From: Spongilla lacustris
Lineage: Eukaryota > Porifera > Demospongiae > Spongillida > Spongillidae
Assembly (NCBI GenBank): GCA_949361645.1
Contig: OX442424.1
Span: 2,869,015 to 2,933,014 of the forward strand
DNA length: 64,000 nucleotides
Reading direction: 5' to 3'
Positions within the stretch are counted from its first letter, which is position 1. Each line of letters starts with the position of its first letter. The notes beneath the pieces are model-generated. The model had not been told where the DNA came from. It saw only the letters and a list, made by a program, of their open reading frames with translations, and searched no databases. Below are positions 1 to 12,323 of the stretch, in pieces. Made by a program: the position numbers and the translations under genes.

Positions 1-133
1 TGAGCTGTGGAGCCTATACTGTTATGTTAGAATAACGTTACCAGCATTACGAATGTTGAAGGTTTAGGGTGAAAATGACGACAAGGCTGTTCCAGGTTGA
101 AATTTCCACCTGGAAGCCGAATTCAGTGTCAAA

Positions 134-511
134 TTACACCCCCGTGCTGTCACGACACTCTTCATAGAAAAACCGGGCACCCAAACAAAAATTGAACTGC
201 CTCGTCTCGAGTCCTCTTCGGGGATGAGGCACCTTCGGCACCACACACAATACCCCTGATGTGGTGCATGCTTGATCCAGTGATGCGACAGAGAGGGGTG
301 ATGCTGGGGGGAGTCTACAAAAACTACCATACACACGAAGTAGGTTGAAAACCACTTGGGGGTCAATGATGGCAACATTATCAAGCTTGGAAAGCAACTT
401 TAAGGCCTCAACCCGCTTGGAGGCAATTAATTTGGTACAGTGGATATAGTCACCAATATGAGCACCAAGGATATCCAGGTTGGGAGAGTGAGAGGCTTTC
501 ATGAGGGGCAC
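134..511 (-). pseudogene. Retroelement ORF fragment (reverse-transcriptase-linked region)
   Basis: An open stretch of about 125 codons contains a segment reading roughly NLDILGAHIGD followed by an Ala/Lys/Leu-rich helix and LLRVYGSFCRL. This resembles the stretch just downstream of the YxDD motif in reverse-transcriptase polyproteins common in sponge and cnidarian genomes (compare the NIEILGAPI segment at about 1285-1315 on the other strand). No catalytic motif lies in this piece and it drifts out of frame at its distal end. It is an isolated, inverted relic next to the + strand relic at 1-2 kb. The family assignment comes from remembered motif patterns, not from a search. Confidence 0.5.
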
Positions 512-1004
512 ATGTCGGTGAGTGCAGTGAGCAGTGCTTACTTAGTCCCAGCTAAAACCCCATCATCCAGGAACTATGCCTGGTACAATAAGTTAAGGCA
601 GTCATCATGCCTAAGGGATAAAACAAAAGAGGGTGAGACCCAAAACATCCCGTTGCCCAGGGGGAAAAAATTGAAAGAATGAAAGACGGATAGCAAATCG
701 CCTTGCAGTGAGAATGTGCTGGTCCCTTTCCAAAGCTATCACCAGTTTGTATGGTAGGCTCAGCCTGACTCTCATCAGAGCTAGCACCAGAGCTATAATA
801 CCTGTCCAGGACTGTATCTATACTCAAGCATGAGAAGTTAGATTACTTGCATATTGTATATAATAAGTGGTATATGTAAAAATAATAGAGTTATATAAAA
901 TAATGATTATTAGTATTATTTAATATGGGCTCACTGGTGTTATGGGCAACACCCAGTTCTGTTCCACCAAATGGGTATCATCACCTCAGAGATGGGTGTT
1001 CAGC
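512..1004. other. Intergenic, AT-rich, no gene seen
   Basis: Between two retroelement relics. Only short unsupported reading frames are present, with an AT-rich stretch at about 850-930. No promoter or RNA gene is recognised. Confidence 0.5.
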
Positions 1005-2040
1005 AGGGGGGATCCCCTAGGTCCTCTCCTATTTTGTTTGGTGCTGCAGAAGATTATATCTACCATTGGAGTGGACCCTACCTGCAACGGCCTATAATTT
1101 CATTCTTGGTACATAGATGATGTTGTTGTAGCTGGACCCTCACAAGCAGTGAAGCAGGTCATCTCCATCCTACATAGCCAAGGACCACCTTTGGGTCTGT
1201 TCCTCAACACATCAAAGTGTGAGCTTTTTAGCAAGAGTGATCTCAGCACGTTCCCTCCAGACATGCAAAGGTCCATTGTATCAAATATCGAGATCCTTGG
1301 TGCCCCTATTGATGATAACAACTTCCGTGCCAATTTTGTGGCTCAGAAGCGGGAAAAAGCTGGTAAGCTGACAAGTGGGCTTGCTTCTTCTATGACATTG
1401 TGGCAGCTTCAGCAAACTGGTCCATTTAGCCTGATCCACACCTCCGTCCTTGGTAGCAGAAGCATTGAAGGGGTATGATGATGACGTCTGCCAATGCTTT
1501 TCAGAATGTACCTCAATTGCTTACAGGCCCAGTTAATCCTCAACAGGGGAGGACAAGGCCTTCGTTCCTTGTCACATCATTCCTCAGCTGCTTACATAGC
1601 CTCTTTGAGTGCATCTGGCCAGGGATTTACAGATGATCGGCACCTCAATCATTCAATCCAGCTTTATGATGTCATCCTTTCTACATCTGACACCATCTCA
1701 GCCATTGACATCACAGACTCAGTGCATGGGCAAAGGGTTCAGTCTTCCAAGCTCACAGATCATCAGTTCATGGAACTGTATAACTCTGCTTCCATGCCTG
1801 ATAATGCTCATCTACACTCCATATCATCACCCGTGCTTCAGCTTGGTTATCTGTAATACCCTCACCTGGATCACAGTCCCACCTTGAGCCCAATGAATTT
1901 CAAATTGCTTTGAAGTGGTAGTTAGGCATTGGTGTCTCAGAAGGATCTACATGCATGTGTATATTGCCCTAACCATTCACTGGATCACCTTGGCCATCAC
2001 TCCCTGATATGCAAACATGGTGGTGATCTCGACATGGATC
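1005..2040 (+). pseudogene. Reverse-transcriptase relic with YIDD motif
   Basis: One frame (codons starting at multiples of 3) carries GDPLGPLLF at about 1008-1034 and YIDDVVVAG at 1110-1136, the catalytic core of a reverse transcriptase. It continues with NTSKCELFS, NIEILGAPI and, after a break, RGGQGLRSLSHHSSAAYIASL at about 1540-1605. The frame is broken by TAA at 1095-1097 just before YIDD, by TGA at 1476-1478, and by a stop after about 1853. Out-of-frame remnants (LGI, GSEG and a CxxH-like zinc region) run to about 2040. The order of pieces matches a family of sponge/cnidarian retroelement proteins, so this is a dead element and not a host gene. Which clade it belongs to cannot be decided here. 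Confidence 0.65.
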
Positions 2041-2044
2041 ACGT

Positions 2045-3000
2045 TTAGCTTATTGTATATACAGCAGAAGAGTTTATTGTATTACAATGAAACACCATCC
2101 CGTGCTGCAGCATGCATGTATTAACACCATTCATGCATGATGCAATTCCTACAAATATGGCACAAAACAACTCATTAAGTAGCATCATTCTGGGACCAGA
2201 AACTGCTGCAACCCATTTTGAGCCATATATGGTGGACACCTCACATGCGAGAGTATGTTTGGATACGATGGACAGAGATTACTTGTGTGAATAACGGAAT
2301 CATAACTTTCGCATGTCATTCCCTGAATTCGAAAGTATTCACCACAACATTTGCAACAACAATAGCAATTCCTTTAGAAATTCCTTACTTCTTTACATAA
2401 CCTTAACAGAACGATTTTCAAGTATCATTGTTGCATGCCGGTGCCACATAGATCCGTGCATGCATTTTATTAATGATGCCACTACAAATGATTGTTATAC
2501 AATGATGATATTGCTTGCATGCTGTTTTTATAAAATTAATATATGGATTGGCATCTCACATGCAAGCTAGAAGAAAAACTGCACAGATCATCAATCTCTG
2601 GTTTATTATTATGCGCATGGTTTTGATCTTATAAATGCATGGGGATCTCTGTACTATAGATAATGAAAGTTGCATGCAATACTACCAACACTATTTTTAG
2701 GTACATGTTGAATCTATTAAAATAATAAGTGCTGCTCAATGGAATGCATGCGGTCATGGAAGTCCCATTTCGTGATACCGCGGTACCCGCCGACGGAGTC
2801 TACAGATATTCTCTTTAGTGTCAACGTTAACGCTGTCTGAACTTTATGGTATACATGAACACCCCCAGGCCCGCGGCATGAAGTTTCAAGTAAGGATCAA
2901 CCTTCGATTGTCTGCCAAACATATGTATGTGTATTTCTCTTTGAGCATGTGTGAGTTTGCGTGCGTCGCCGTGTGTATTCCGTATGTGTGTGGATGTGTG
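2045..3000. other. Intergenic, no gene seen
   Basis: AT-rich DNA with frequent GCATGC words. The reading frames present are short and have no recognisable composition or motif. Confidence 0.5.
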
Positions 3001-3001
3001 T

Positions 3002-3004
<3 letters not shown>

Positions 3005-3074
<70 letters not shown>
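3005..3074. repeat. (GA)n microsatellite
   Basis: Pure GA dinucleotide tract of about 70 bp, preceded by a TG-rich stretch. Frames across it (poly Ser-Leu or Arg-Glu) are artefacts of the repeat. Confidence 0.95.
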
Positions 3075-3080
<6 letters not shown>

Positions 3081-3317
3081 GCGTTTCTGTGGTCTTTCAT
3101 CAGGCAGCTCCGTCTTTAACGGTACGATTTTGACTCGACAGTCACACAGACTGAGGACTATAAAGCAAGATTCATTCGAACACTCGTTCCCAAAATAACG
3201 GCCGTTATAGAGGGGGAGGGTTCCATGTCAAAGAGTCGGTTGAGTCGGTTCCATTCCAAAGAGAAAAGAATTGATCCATAATGAAAAATGATAAATCAAA
3301 CAACAGTTGGGTCCGTG

Positions 3318-3790
3318 TATATTTCCGCCATTCGAGAATTTCCAACGTTATATTTTTTTCATACATTGAATAATTGCTTTTCCCTTCAATTTTTCATTGT
3401 TTCATCAGATTCAATTCAGGGATTTACTCGATTTTGACTGCGTTTCTCCAGTAACAACTCAATTTTTGAATCAATGCAAACGTATATTTCCGCCATATTA
3501 ATATTTCAATGTTTCAATTTTTTGAAACCTTGAAAAATTGCTTTTCTCTCCAAAGTTTCATTGTTTCATTAGCTTCAATTCACGGACTTACTCGATTTCG
3601 ACTGCATTTTTCTAGTAATATCTCAATTTTTGAATCAATGCAAATGTACATTTCCGCCATATTAAATTTTTTGAATAAATGCAAATGTACATTTCCGCCA
3701 TATTAAAGTTTCATTGTTTCAATTTTTTCAAACCTTGAAAAATTACCAAAGTTTCATTGTTTCATTAGCCTCAATTCACGGACTTAATCA
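3318..3790. repeat. Diverged tandem repeat, unit about 164 bp
   Basis: The phrase TATTTCCGCCAT recurs at 3318, 3483, 3647 (as TACATTTCCGCCAT) and 3688. Each is followed by matching text such as TTTCATTGTTTCAT, CACGGACTTACTCGATTT and CAATTTTTGAATCAATGCAAA. The first three copies are spaced 165 and 164 bp apart. The third unit is cut to 41 bp and the fourth is internally deleted. No coding signal is seen. Confidence 0.8.
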
Positions 3791-4080
3791 GATAAACCTA
3801 CGTTGTTCTCGCACGATACTATTAATAATTGCATGCCCTTGTGAGATCCTTGTGCTTGAATCACAGAGTGCCACACTTTTCTCCTCTTGGCCATGGGGAT
3901 GTGGAGTCCATTTCTTCGTCCATCCATGGCAAGACTGCCCTCTTTCAGGTCATGGGGGATAGGATGAAACACCTTTGCACTCATGAAAGCCTCTTATATA
4001 CTGCTCCGCAATGCATTTGTGCTATACGGATATCATGCACCTTTGTCACCAAGTCTCCAACTTTATGACAATGAACCTTC

Positions 4081-4570
4081 ATGACCGTGCATGGTCCTCC
4101 TCCTTTTGGCCCTATGTCACATCGACAGAAATCATGCATGCATGGGATCTACCAAAGCCAAAGGTTTCTCAATTCCGTTGTAGCTGAACTCTTAGCCACT
4201 GCCTCTGATCCTGTGTCCGAGGCGAAGCTCCTATTTTATGCCTCAGCTGATCTATATAGAAAGCTTTACTGCATGCATGGTTACATCCCTGGGTCTTCGC
4301 ATGGATGATTACACTAGTATTCGCATGCATACCCATTGGACTTTGTCAGGTTGCCACACTTTGCATCCCTCACCTCTGCCATCACCGTGGATCAATTAAT
4401 GTGCAGACATAGACACGTTCGCGGCACGCACGGGCTCAAATCAGTTGTCGTTTTAGTGCCGGTCACCAAGGCATGCACAGAGCATTGTGTTCTGCCAATG
4501 TTCCTTCTCGACGAGAGCCTTTCGAAAATGCATGCAGATTCATACTGCACACTTTGCCAGTGCTACACTT
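4081..4570 (+). pseudogene. Second retroelement C-terminal fragment
   Basis: A frame at 4081-4308 includes VAELLATASDPVSEAKLL, and a frame at 4336-4572 includes DQLMCRHRHVRGTHGLKS. The second resembles the zinc-finger-like CxxC...THGLxC segment that follows the reverse transcriptase in another sponge/cnidarian retroelement group. Frames change several times and no full domain survives. Another piece of the same type lies at 56095-56590. Confidence 0.4.
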
Positions 4571-4599
4571 AACGGAATTACAAGTCCCAAGCCATGTGC

Positions 4600-5560
4600 C
4601 AACTGAATGGCAGGCTCTGGCAGCTAGGCAATAATATCCGTTTGGCTCAATACTATACGTTGTTATAAGTATATGCATGCACATAATTTTAATTTGTTGA
4701 GTGTATTCAAATTTATACTGCACATAATTTGCACACATGTACACAGGGCTACATATTGCTAATTGGAGTGAATGTTAACAGGTGTGAGTTGTTCAGTTAG
4801 AGCAATATAGAACTTTATGTACTCACTTAGAGGAATGCAATTACTATTAGACACTGCATAAAATATAGGTGATTAGCCATTGGGGTATTGAAGTTGAAAT
4901 TCTCTGTCATGTTCAAGCATCAAGTCTCTTATTTGTGCTAGAGGGTCATGACCAAAAGAGAATTGCAAAGTAAGTTGACCACCACTAGCAACAAATTCAG
5001 ATACAGCAGATTCACAGTGCGGTAAAACTGCCTCTGGGAGTTTTACTGCCCCGCTGTTAGACTTCAGTTCATTAAGAATTCCTTTGTCTGTGAAGGAAAA
5101 AAAAAATCACAAAGCAGTTTATAATTTATATGTGATGCAGCCTATAGAAATAAAAGAGTTATTAAACCCCCCTGAATCCCGCACAGTGCCATCAGTTAAA
5201 AGATTAGGATGTCTTGTTAAACATGAAACAAACTCTACACAGATGGAGTATCATGGAGCTATACTATTACATTACTCATAGCAATGACAAAATCATATAG
5301 CAAATAATCACTGAATGCAAAAGGTTCATGGATTATATTATCAAACGTGTACATGCATGAGGTCCCAAGATAGTGTATAATATCTTTTCCATTATACATT
5401 ACTTCTCTTATTTTTTGATCCCTTAAAACAATAATATAAATAATAATTATTATAATATATATTTTGATTTCTAATACATACAGATTAAATGATATTACAA
5501 CAAGAACACTATGATTATAAATAACACCTCTAGTTTGAGATATTCACAATATGTGTAATA
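4600..5560. other. Intergenic, AT-rich, no gene seen
   Basis: No reading frame with recognisable content. AT-rich with poly-A/T runs and short TA repeats around 5400-5470. Confidence 0.5.
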
Positions 5561-5563
5561 TCG

Positions 5564-5827
5564 TTACCTGTAAATAAATATATGAATAAATAAAACAAAA
5601 AGGTATGTTGAAGAACTAATTGTATCACCCTCCTGGATGATATATCCACCCTTAAGAGGAGGGACTGGGTATTTGCAAGCACTAAAGTTAAGTTCAGGTG
5701 GCCGTACAGGTTGCAGACCATCTTGGATTTGGGGGTATTGGTCCTTGTGACAAGGTATGATGCAAGTCTTGAGAAAGCTTGAACAACTTTCTTGCCCCCA
5801 AGCTCCATATGACTCCACCATCACCAC
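5564..5827 (-). pseudogene. Retroelement C-terminal fragment (VESYGAWG type)
   Basis: The minus-strand frame begins VMVESYGAWGQES, close to the VVETYGAWGAEAIE segment of the better preserved copy at 30939-31310. Downstream residues suggest the RLAS...LYG...N region with frameshifts. It is a short dead relic with no independent start signal. Confidence 0.5.
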
Positions 5828-6109
5828 ATATGCATGTATAATAATAATAATAATATTATGTTTGCATCATGCACTTTAAGTGTTGATGGTTTTTAAACTT
5901 TCTCCATCATATATACATGCATATGTATGTACTTGCTCTCTCAACTGCAATTGAAGCTGGCCATTTTCATAGATATTTTGAATGCCTTTTGGCAGCACAG
6001 TTTGATCTATACGCGATTAGTTGACAAGTGACTGGAAATGCTTGGTTGTCTAGCTGCAAGCTCTCCATGCAGAGTATTAACTTAACTGAAGGAGAAAAGG
6101 ATGGATATG

Positions 6110-6405
6110 CATGTGTGTGGTAAACTACCACCTCAGTTGCATCTCTGTTTAGATCCTCTAGAAGAGCGAGTAGCTGTATAATCAATACATAAGCTACAAA
6201 TTTCAAGCTACCTCTGGACTTGCATTTGAATTTTAAAAGATAATGATAAGACATAATTGTGAAACTCCTCTCCTGCCAAATTAACTTACTCTAAGGAAAA
6301 ATGTAATTTAATGAATACTGCAATAGTGTGAACACATGATCAAGTAAGATTAGTACATTCCTTGCAATGCTGATTGGGATAAGCAGGTAGTGAAACATTG
6401 CAAAG
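6110..6405 (+). repeat. Dispersed repeat copy 1
   Basis: Contains CACCTCAGTTGCATCTCTG, a region with CTGTATAATCAATACATAAGC, ACATAATTGTGAAACTCC and GTGAACACATGATCAAG. Two related copies exist: a diverged direct copy at 6530-6810 and an inverted copy at 8290-8590. No coding content and no clear terminal repeats were found, so the class is undetermined. Confidence 0.6.
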
Positions 6406-6529
6406 AATGTATGTATGGTTCTAGCCGACTGCAGATCTTGTCGGGTGTCAGTTCATTCTTCCCATGTACCATTCCCAGTTTTATTGTTTGTCCCTAGCAG
6501 AAATCACAGCTTTTTGTTTACCTATTACT

Positions 6530-6810
6530 AAACCACACCTCAGTTACATCTTTGTTTTAATGATTCTAGAAGCGAGAGTAACTGTATAAGCTATATATAA
6601 GCTATAAAATTAATGTTTCAAGCTATGACCAACCTGGCTCTTCATTTATTATAATTTTATGTATAATTGTGAAAAGACAGGTCTGTTTTATTCCCATGGC
6701 CTGTGTCTTCAAATTAGCTCACTGTAGGGAAAAGTGTACTTTTTAAAATGAATGCCACAATAGGGTGAACACATGATCCAGCAAGATTAATTAACCACCC
6801 ATTCCTTACA
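6530..6810 (+). repeat. Dispersed repeat copy 2 (diverged)
   Basis: Shares, in the same order as copy 1, CACCTCAGTTACATCTTTG, GTATAATTGTGAAAAG and GTGAACACATGATCCAGC, with many substitutions and small indels. Confidence 0.5.
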
Positions 6811-8289
6811 ATGCACATGATTCAGTTGTGACATGGTGAACGAAAGAACAAATTTGCCTGAAACATTTAAATATTAATGTTTTGCTAATTGTTTATACGG
6901 ATTGTTGAAGATTTAGTCATTTAGTATGTTTACTATGTTTCTAGTTATTGCCTGATTTCGTTTTTTTTTTTTGTGTACCCATAAATTATTTTTCAAATGG
7001 TGCAAAGTGTAAACATGCCACATGCATGCAAGCAATATGATATGCAAGTTGGGAAAGATAAAGTATGCGTAATTCATGGGCTTAATATATTTTATTGTTA
7101 TGCATTTAGGTATTCTTACTGATAGGCTTATGTTAGTAATGAATTGTTGTATTAATGCATTCATTTAAATATAAATTATATTTTAATTCTATCAATTGTT
7201 GTAAACAAACTTGCACACTGCATTTAAGCACAATTGCCATGGCACAATTTAGCCCTGACTAGGCATAGATATTAAAAGTACGCTATCAATGCAGCAAGGA
7301 GAATGTATTGAGCCTAGAATAATTTAGCAATGCATATTTGTGTACATACAGGTTGAAATGTATTGTAGCTAAATGATGTTATGAAAATTAGTGCTAATGA
7401 AACATACTGGTCTACAATGCTTTTTAATGAGAATATAATATAAAATTATATATATAATACCGCACGAAAACATTTTGCAAGTTTTGAATTTGTGACTATT
7501 AAAATTAATAATCTTCTTACATGTAGTGGCTGCATGTGCACATGCACATTGATGAAGTACAGTACTGAATACTTTAAATAGATCCACAAGAATTATTCGT
7601 AGCTGAATTTGGTGATGTGGCATTTACCATGAACACTGTTTTTGTTTTAAACAGGGGATTATTTGTTGGCAGATATAGCAACCCCTAACAAATTAAACTG
7701 GCACTATGCTATTATCATTTTTGCATGCGCAACTCTATGTGCACAACACAGTCACATGTATAATAGCCTGATACACAACCAGAATAGATAAATCGTGCAT
7801 ATTGATACTGATAATGTAAAATGGGCTTCTTTTAAGAGGACTGACCTAATTTGTGCCTTTCTTGTACATTTCAGACAAGCTTTAGTGCACTAGTAACTGA
7901 TTGGCCTCACCCAAACATGTTTTGTTGATTTCTAAAGTGCAAAGATTGAAAGGAATACCTTTAAACTACAAGGGCATTGTGTATTAATCATGCTCAGATT
8001 AAAATCCACCTATAAAAATCATATCCTGTATTAGACTTTAAAATTAGTGGATTGAACTGGTACAATGGTGCAATATTAACATTTCACATAGTGACATCTA
8101 CGTACGCAAACACATTACTAGCATGATAAACAAGTAGCAGAATTGACAAATCTTGAATATGTACACTATGCAAAGCACAAACAAACATTAAGACGAAGAT
8201 AACACACAGTACTAAATCTTCAACACATTAAGCGATATACACATGTACATGTAGCCAATTATGAATATATATATATAGGATGTTTTGGG
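6811..8289. other. Intergenic, AT-rich, no gene seen
   Basis: About 1.5 kb of AT-rich DNA without recognisable genes. A 12-base T run lies at about 6960-6972 and TA repeats near 7440-7460. Confidence 0.5.
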
Positions 8290-8590
8290 CATATTATAGA
8301 GCAATATTGAGATAAACAGGTAGTGAAACATTGCAAGGAATGTATTTATCTTACTTGATAATGTGTTCACACCATTAAAGTATTCATTAAATGACTTCGA
8401 GTGAGTTAATTTGGCAGGAGAGGCATGCACAGTTTCACAATTATGTCTTATTATCATTTAAAATTCAAATGCAAGTCCAGAGATAGCTTGAAATTTGTAG
8501 CTTATGTATTGATTATACAGCTACTCTCTCTTCTAGAATAATTTAGGATTTAAAAAGAGATGCAACTGAGGTGGTAGTTTACCACACACA
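8290..8590 (-). repeat. Dispersed repeat copy 3 (inverted)
   Basis: Reverse complement of the 6110-6405 copy. It shares AGGTAGTGAAACATTGCAAGG, TTTCACAATTATGTCTTA, a long matching block around TACAGCTACTC, and GATGCAACTGAGGTGGTAG. Copies 1 and 3 therefore form a large inverted repeat with a loop of about 1.9 kb. Confidence 0.6.
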
Positions 8591-8824
8591 AAAAACATCA
8601 TTTCTGCAATGGAAAAAGAAACTGGGCATAGTACATGGGAAGAAGAGTAAACTTACATCAGAACTAGAGTCTACTAGATCTTTTTTGAACAGGATATTGT
8701 GACTTTGCTCATTGGGTTGTGCACATAATCTAATACACTGAAATACCTTTTATAATCATTACTATTACAATTAAAATTATCACAACATTAACTACCAACT
8801 AATGTCAAGTTGATTTTGAAATGA

Positions 8825-9182
8825 TCAGAGCCAGGTTAAGAGATTGAATGTTGTCTTGGACTTGCTGCTCAATGTGTGAAGTACTCCTGGGCTTCTCTGC
8901 CCCAAGCGCCATATGACTCCACAGCAAGAGATAAAAGACCATCCCAACTCAATACACTTCTGGTCGTTGGCTGTATGCTTCCTCACCTTTGCAATCTTAG
9001 CTACTGCACCAGCTGTTATACCCACTCCATAAAAATGGTTTGCATAAAGTAGTAAAACGACAGCCAGGTCCAGCTGCAGTCCCAGTAAAAAAACTATGAT
9101 GTCTTCCAGAACCAGCCTCAACTTGAACATGTATGTGGGCCCGATGGAATGACTCAAGTAGAATGTCCCTTAGCATCACCAC
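8825..9182 (-). pseudogene. Retroelement C-terminal fragment
   Basis: Two overlapping minus-strand frames give successive pieces of one protein: LRDILLESFHRAHIHVQVEA, then TAGAVAKIAKVRKHTANDQK and CIELGW. These match in order the segment preceding the YGAWG motif in the same retroelement family as 30939-31310. A frameshift lies between them and the YGAWG region itself is degraded. Confidence 0.55.
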
Positions 9183-10477
9183 ATGAAAAATAATATCAAC
9201 TTTTACTCTATCTTAAATATCCCTCCACTCTGCATGGTGGTGGAACACAACTAAAATAGCAATAATACTGCTTCTCTCCACTTAATCGGAATTGGCTGGA
9301 TTCATGCATGTAGCAACGTTTTTTATGACAAGAACATGCATAATAAAAACAGTTCCATATATTGCATTATAAAAACTAGTCAGTTTGCAAAGAGCTCTTG
9401 TACAGAATATTGAAGACTCAGCAGGAAGTGTTCCAATGAAGTTGGTGTAACAGTTGTGTCTTTGGAGTCATCAAATATACTGGTGTGACCAGCATGTACT
9501 GTTGGGGAGGGGGGAGGAAAGATTTAAGAGAGAGAGAGAGAGAGAGTAAATTGAGTGTAAGGATTGATGCACACCACATACACTCGTGCAAACACACACA
9601 GATACACAACCAGTCCACAAAATGAGCACACCTCTGGGACTCCGTCCCATCATCAAAGGGACATCTCACAATATTTTACTTTTTTTAATCTTCAAATATC
9701 CTAGATCTACATGTAGACAAAAGTTCTAGACCAACATGTACGTGTAGGACATTGTTATAATCACATATATACTGCTCTGTGGGTATCAGCCAAATTGCTG
9801 AAATGTGATTGGGCTATCCATCTAGAAATTAATAAATGCATGGATACAAGATACAATAAGACGAACCAAATTAACGACTAAACAGAACAATGCAGCAGTG
9901 TAGGGAAGATATTGCAAAAATCCAGGTCATATTGGCATGTTGTGAAACAATTTAATCAAAATACAATAATTTTTTGCAGGCACAGGTTAATACTAACATT
10001 AAGCAAAACTTTCGTCATCAACTACATTGCTCATGCATGATGAGCCTGGATTTGCAGCTGTAGTGGTCAAGCCTGCCAGAGTGCTGTGCAATGAGCACTT
10101 TATACACAAAATAGACCAGACATATATATCTGGCTTACAAAAAACACTCACACACTTTTTAAACACACAAATTGGTAAGTGGGATATGTATATAGTGTGT
10201 TGTGAGTAAAACACCCACTCTTTCAGCCTAAATTGATCAGGAAAAGCCTTCAAGTTGGTCATGTATCTTTTAACCGTAAAGGGCAAAATTATAACATGGT
10301 AATGTCATTGAAATATGTGGACATCAATTTAAAAAAACCCAATTTTAATAATATCAAGGAATTTTAGCATGTTAAAATCGAATAGCACAAGTGAATATGA
10401 AAGTACAGCTCCAATATCCAGCTTTCAGAAATTTTCACGTTATAAATAATTTTATTCTTGATATATGGATAGATATA
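9183..10477. other. Intergenic, no gene seen
   Basis: Contains a short (GA)n tract at about 9528-9547. Short unsupported reading frames only. Confidence 0.5.
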
Positions 10478-11303
10478 TGGGACAGTGTCCAGCAAAATCG
10501 GGCTTGTGGGGTTATAATTTTATCACTATAAAAATTGCACGTTGTACTAAACAATACATCTTCGCGATGGTACTACCCTTTCCTTTCCAATTTCGTACAC
10601 TTGTTCCCACACCATTTCTCTGTGTAAAAATCAATTTTTGTGATCTACTCATTTTCCGTGCCGTGGATACAACAATCGTTAACCCTGCGGGTTAGAAATC
10701 CTCATTTCTCCACGTACGAGTGTTGAAAATGCGTCAAATTTGGGTTGCACATAGAGGAGTCCTGTAGCTATTGGTTTGTTTTGTTCGTTAATTTCTATAT
10801 CATCCGTTACGGAGATACAGTTGAACAAACTACTGGCACGTTTTCCCGCTTGATTTGCGCCAACAATTTTGGCAAATCACGTCCCGCTCAGTGAATGGGA
10901 AGACGGTGATCATAACATTGGCGTGAATCAAGCGGGAAAATTTGCCTGTAGTTTGCTCAACTGTATCTCCGTAACGGATGATTCAGAAACTATCGAACAG
11001 AACAAACCAATAGCTACAGGACTCTTCTATGCACACTCTGAATTTGATGCGTTTTCAACACTCGTACGTAGAGAAATGTGGATTTCTAACCCGCAGGGTT
11101 AACGATTGTTGTTTCCACGGCACGGAAAAAGTGTAGATCACAAAAATCGATTTTCACTCAGAGAAATGGTGTGGGAACAAGTGTACGAAATTTGAAAGGA
11201 AAAGGTAGTACCGTCACGAAGATGTGTTGTTTAGTACAACGTGCAATTTTTATAATGATAAGATTATAACCCCACAAGCCCGGTTTTGCTGGACACTGTC
11301 CCA
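10478..11303. mobile_element. Foldback element copy FB1 (826 bp)
   Basis: Begins TGGGACAGTGTCCAGC and ends with the exact inverse, GGACACTGTCCCA. Nearly the whole element is two inverted arms of about 400 bp meeting at a short centre near 10870-10920 (GGCAAATCACGTCCCGC, then TCATAACATTGGCG). Both arms carry ATCCGTTACGGAGATACAG or its complement. The flanks share only TA as a possible target duplication. It belongs to one family with 25499-26322 and 51364-52183, which have nearly the same length and a related core. A + strand frame at 10869-11102 resembles frames in the other copies. No transposase is present. Confidence 0.85.
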
Positions 11304-12323
11304 TAAACTATTCAAGGTGCAATACATAGTAACGTTGCTATGTGAGAATATCTATTTGGGTTTTGGTCACAGTATGCTTCAAAATCCTATTTGGCCTAGA
11401 TGAGTCAATTATGCTGCGTTCACTCTCAGTTTTGTTTACTTTTAATTTAGCATCCAACCTATTCTGGTTGTCCCAAAATGTTTCATACAAAGATCAAAGC
11501 ACATTGGGTCATGATTGATTTATCAAGGCCATAAATAATTGTAGCTGTGCATGCCCCCCCCCCCCCCCCCAAGTGCTTTCAGGTACTACATTACTTGATG
11601 TACACTTACAGGAGAATTTTTTTTTTGGACCAGTATTATAATAATGAGCATTTAACTTTAATATACATGTACATCATAGAGTAAGTAGAGTGGGAGAATT
11701 AATTAAACAGAACAACTGGTTGTACACAAAATAATTAATTATGTGCTGAAATACTATAAGGTAGTGTGCAGGCTAAATGTTGATCACCGCTTTTTCGTGC
11801 AGGACAATTATTCAGCACACACAACCTAAATCAGAGATCTATGGTCCTGTTAATACCCTGCATAACCTTTTGAATCATGGACACAATTAGATTCCTTCAT
11901 CTAATTAGTGCAAGCTAGTAGAATTAACATACACGAGAGTTGAAGTTGAAAATTGATGGTCCCGTGCTCATCACCCAGCAGGTCTGGAAAGAACATAGAG
12001 GACCATAAAGCACACATACATACACACACTCACACACACTCACACACACAATCATGCACATGTGTACATACGTGCGTGCATACACATGCAAGTAGGCCTA
12101 TATTTACACGCGCAGACATCCCCAAGAATGTCAGCTTACTATGGCAGACGTGTATCAGGCACACAGATGATGATCAAAGCCCCAGTCCCCACCTAATTAC
12201 TCCACCCCTCATTTCCTTTCCACACCCCCAATGTTGTGAAAAGAAAACTACACAGAACAGCAAGGTACACATGTAAAAGTACCGCGTGTCTGGGCACAAC
12301 ACACACCAAAAACACAAAGCTAC
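11304..12323. other. Intergenic, low-complexity tracts
   Basis: Contains a C run at about 11555-11570, a (CA)-rich stretch at about 12010-12050, and one member of a direct repeat (about 11928-12012) that recurs at about 13137-13214 around CAGGTCTGGAAAGAACA / GAGATCTGGAAAGAACA. No gene recognised. Confidence 0.5.
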
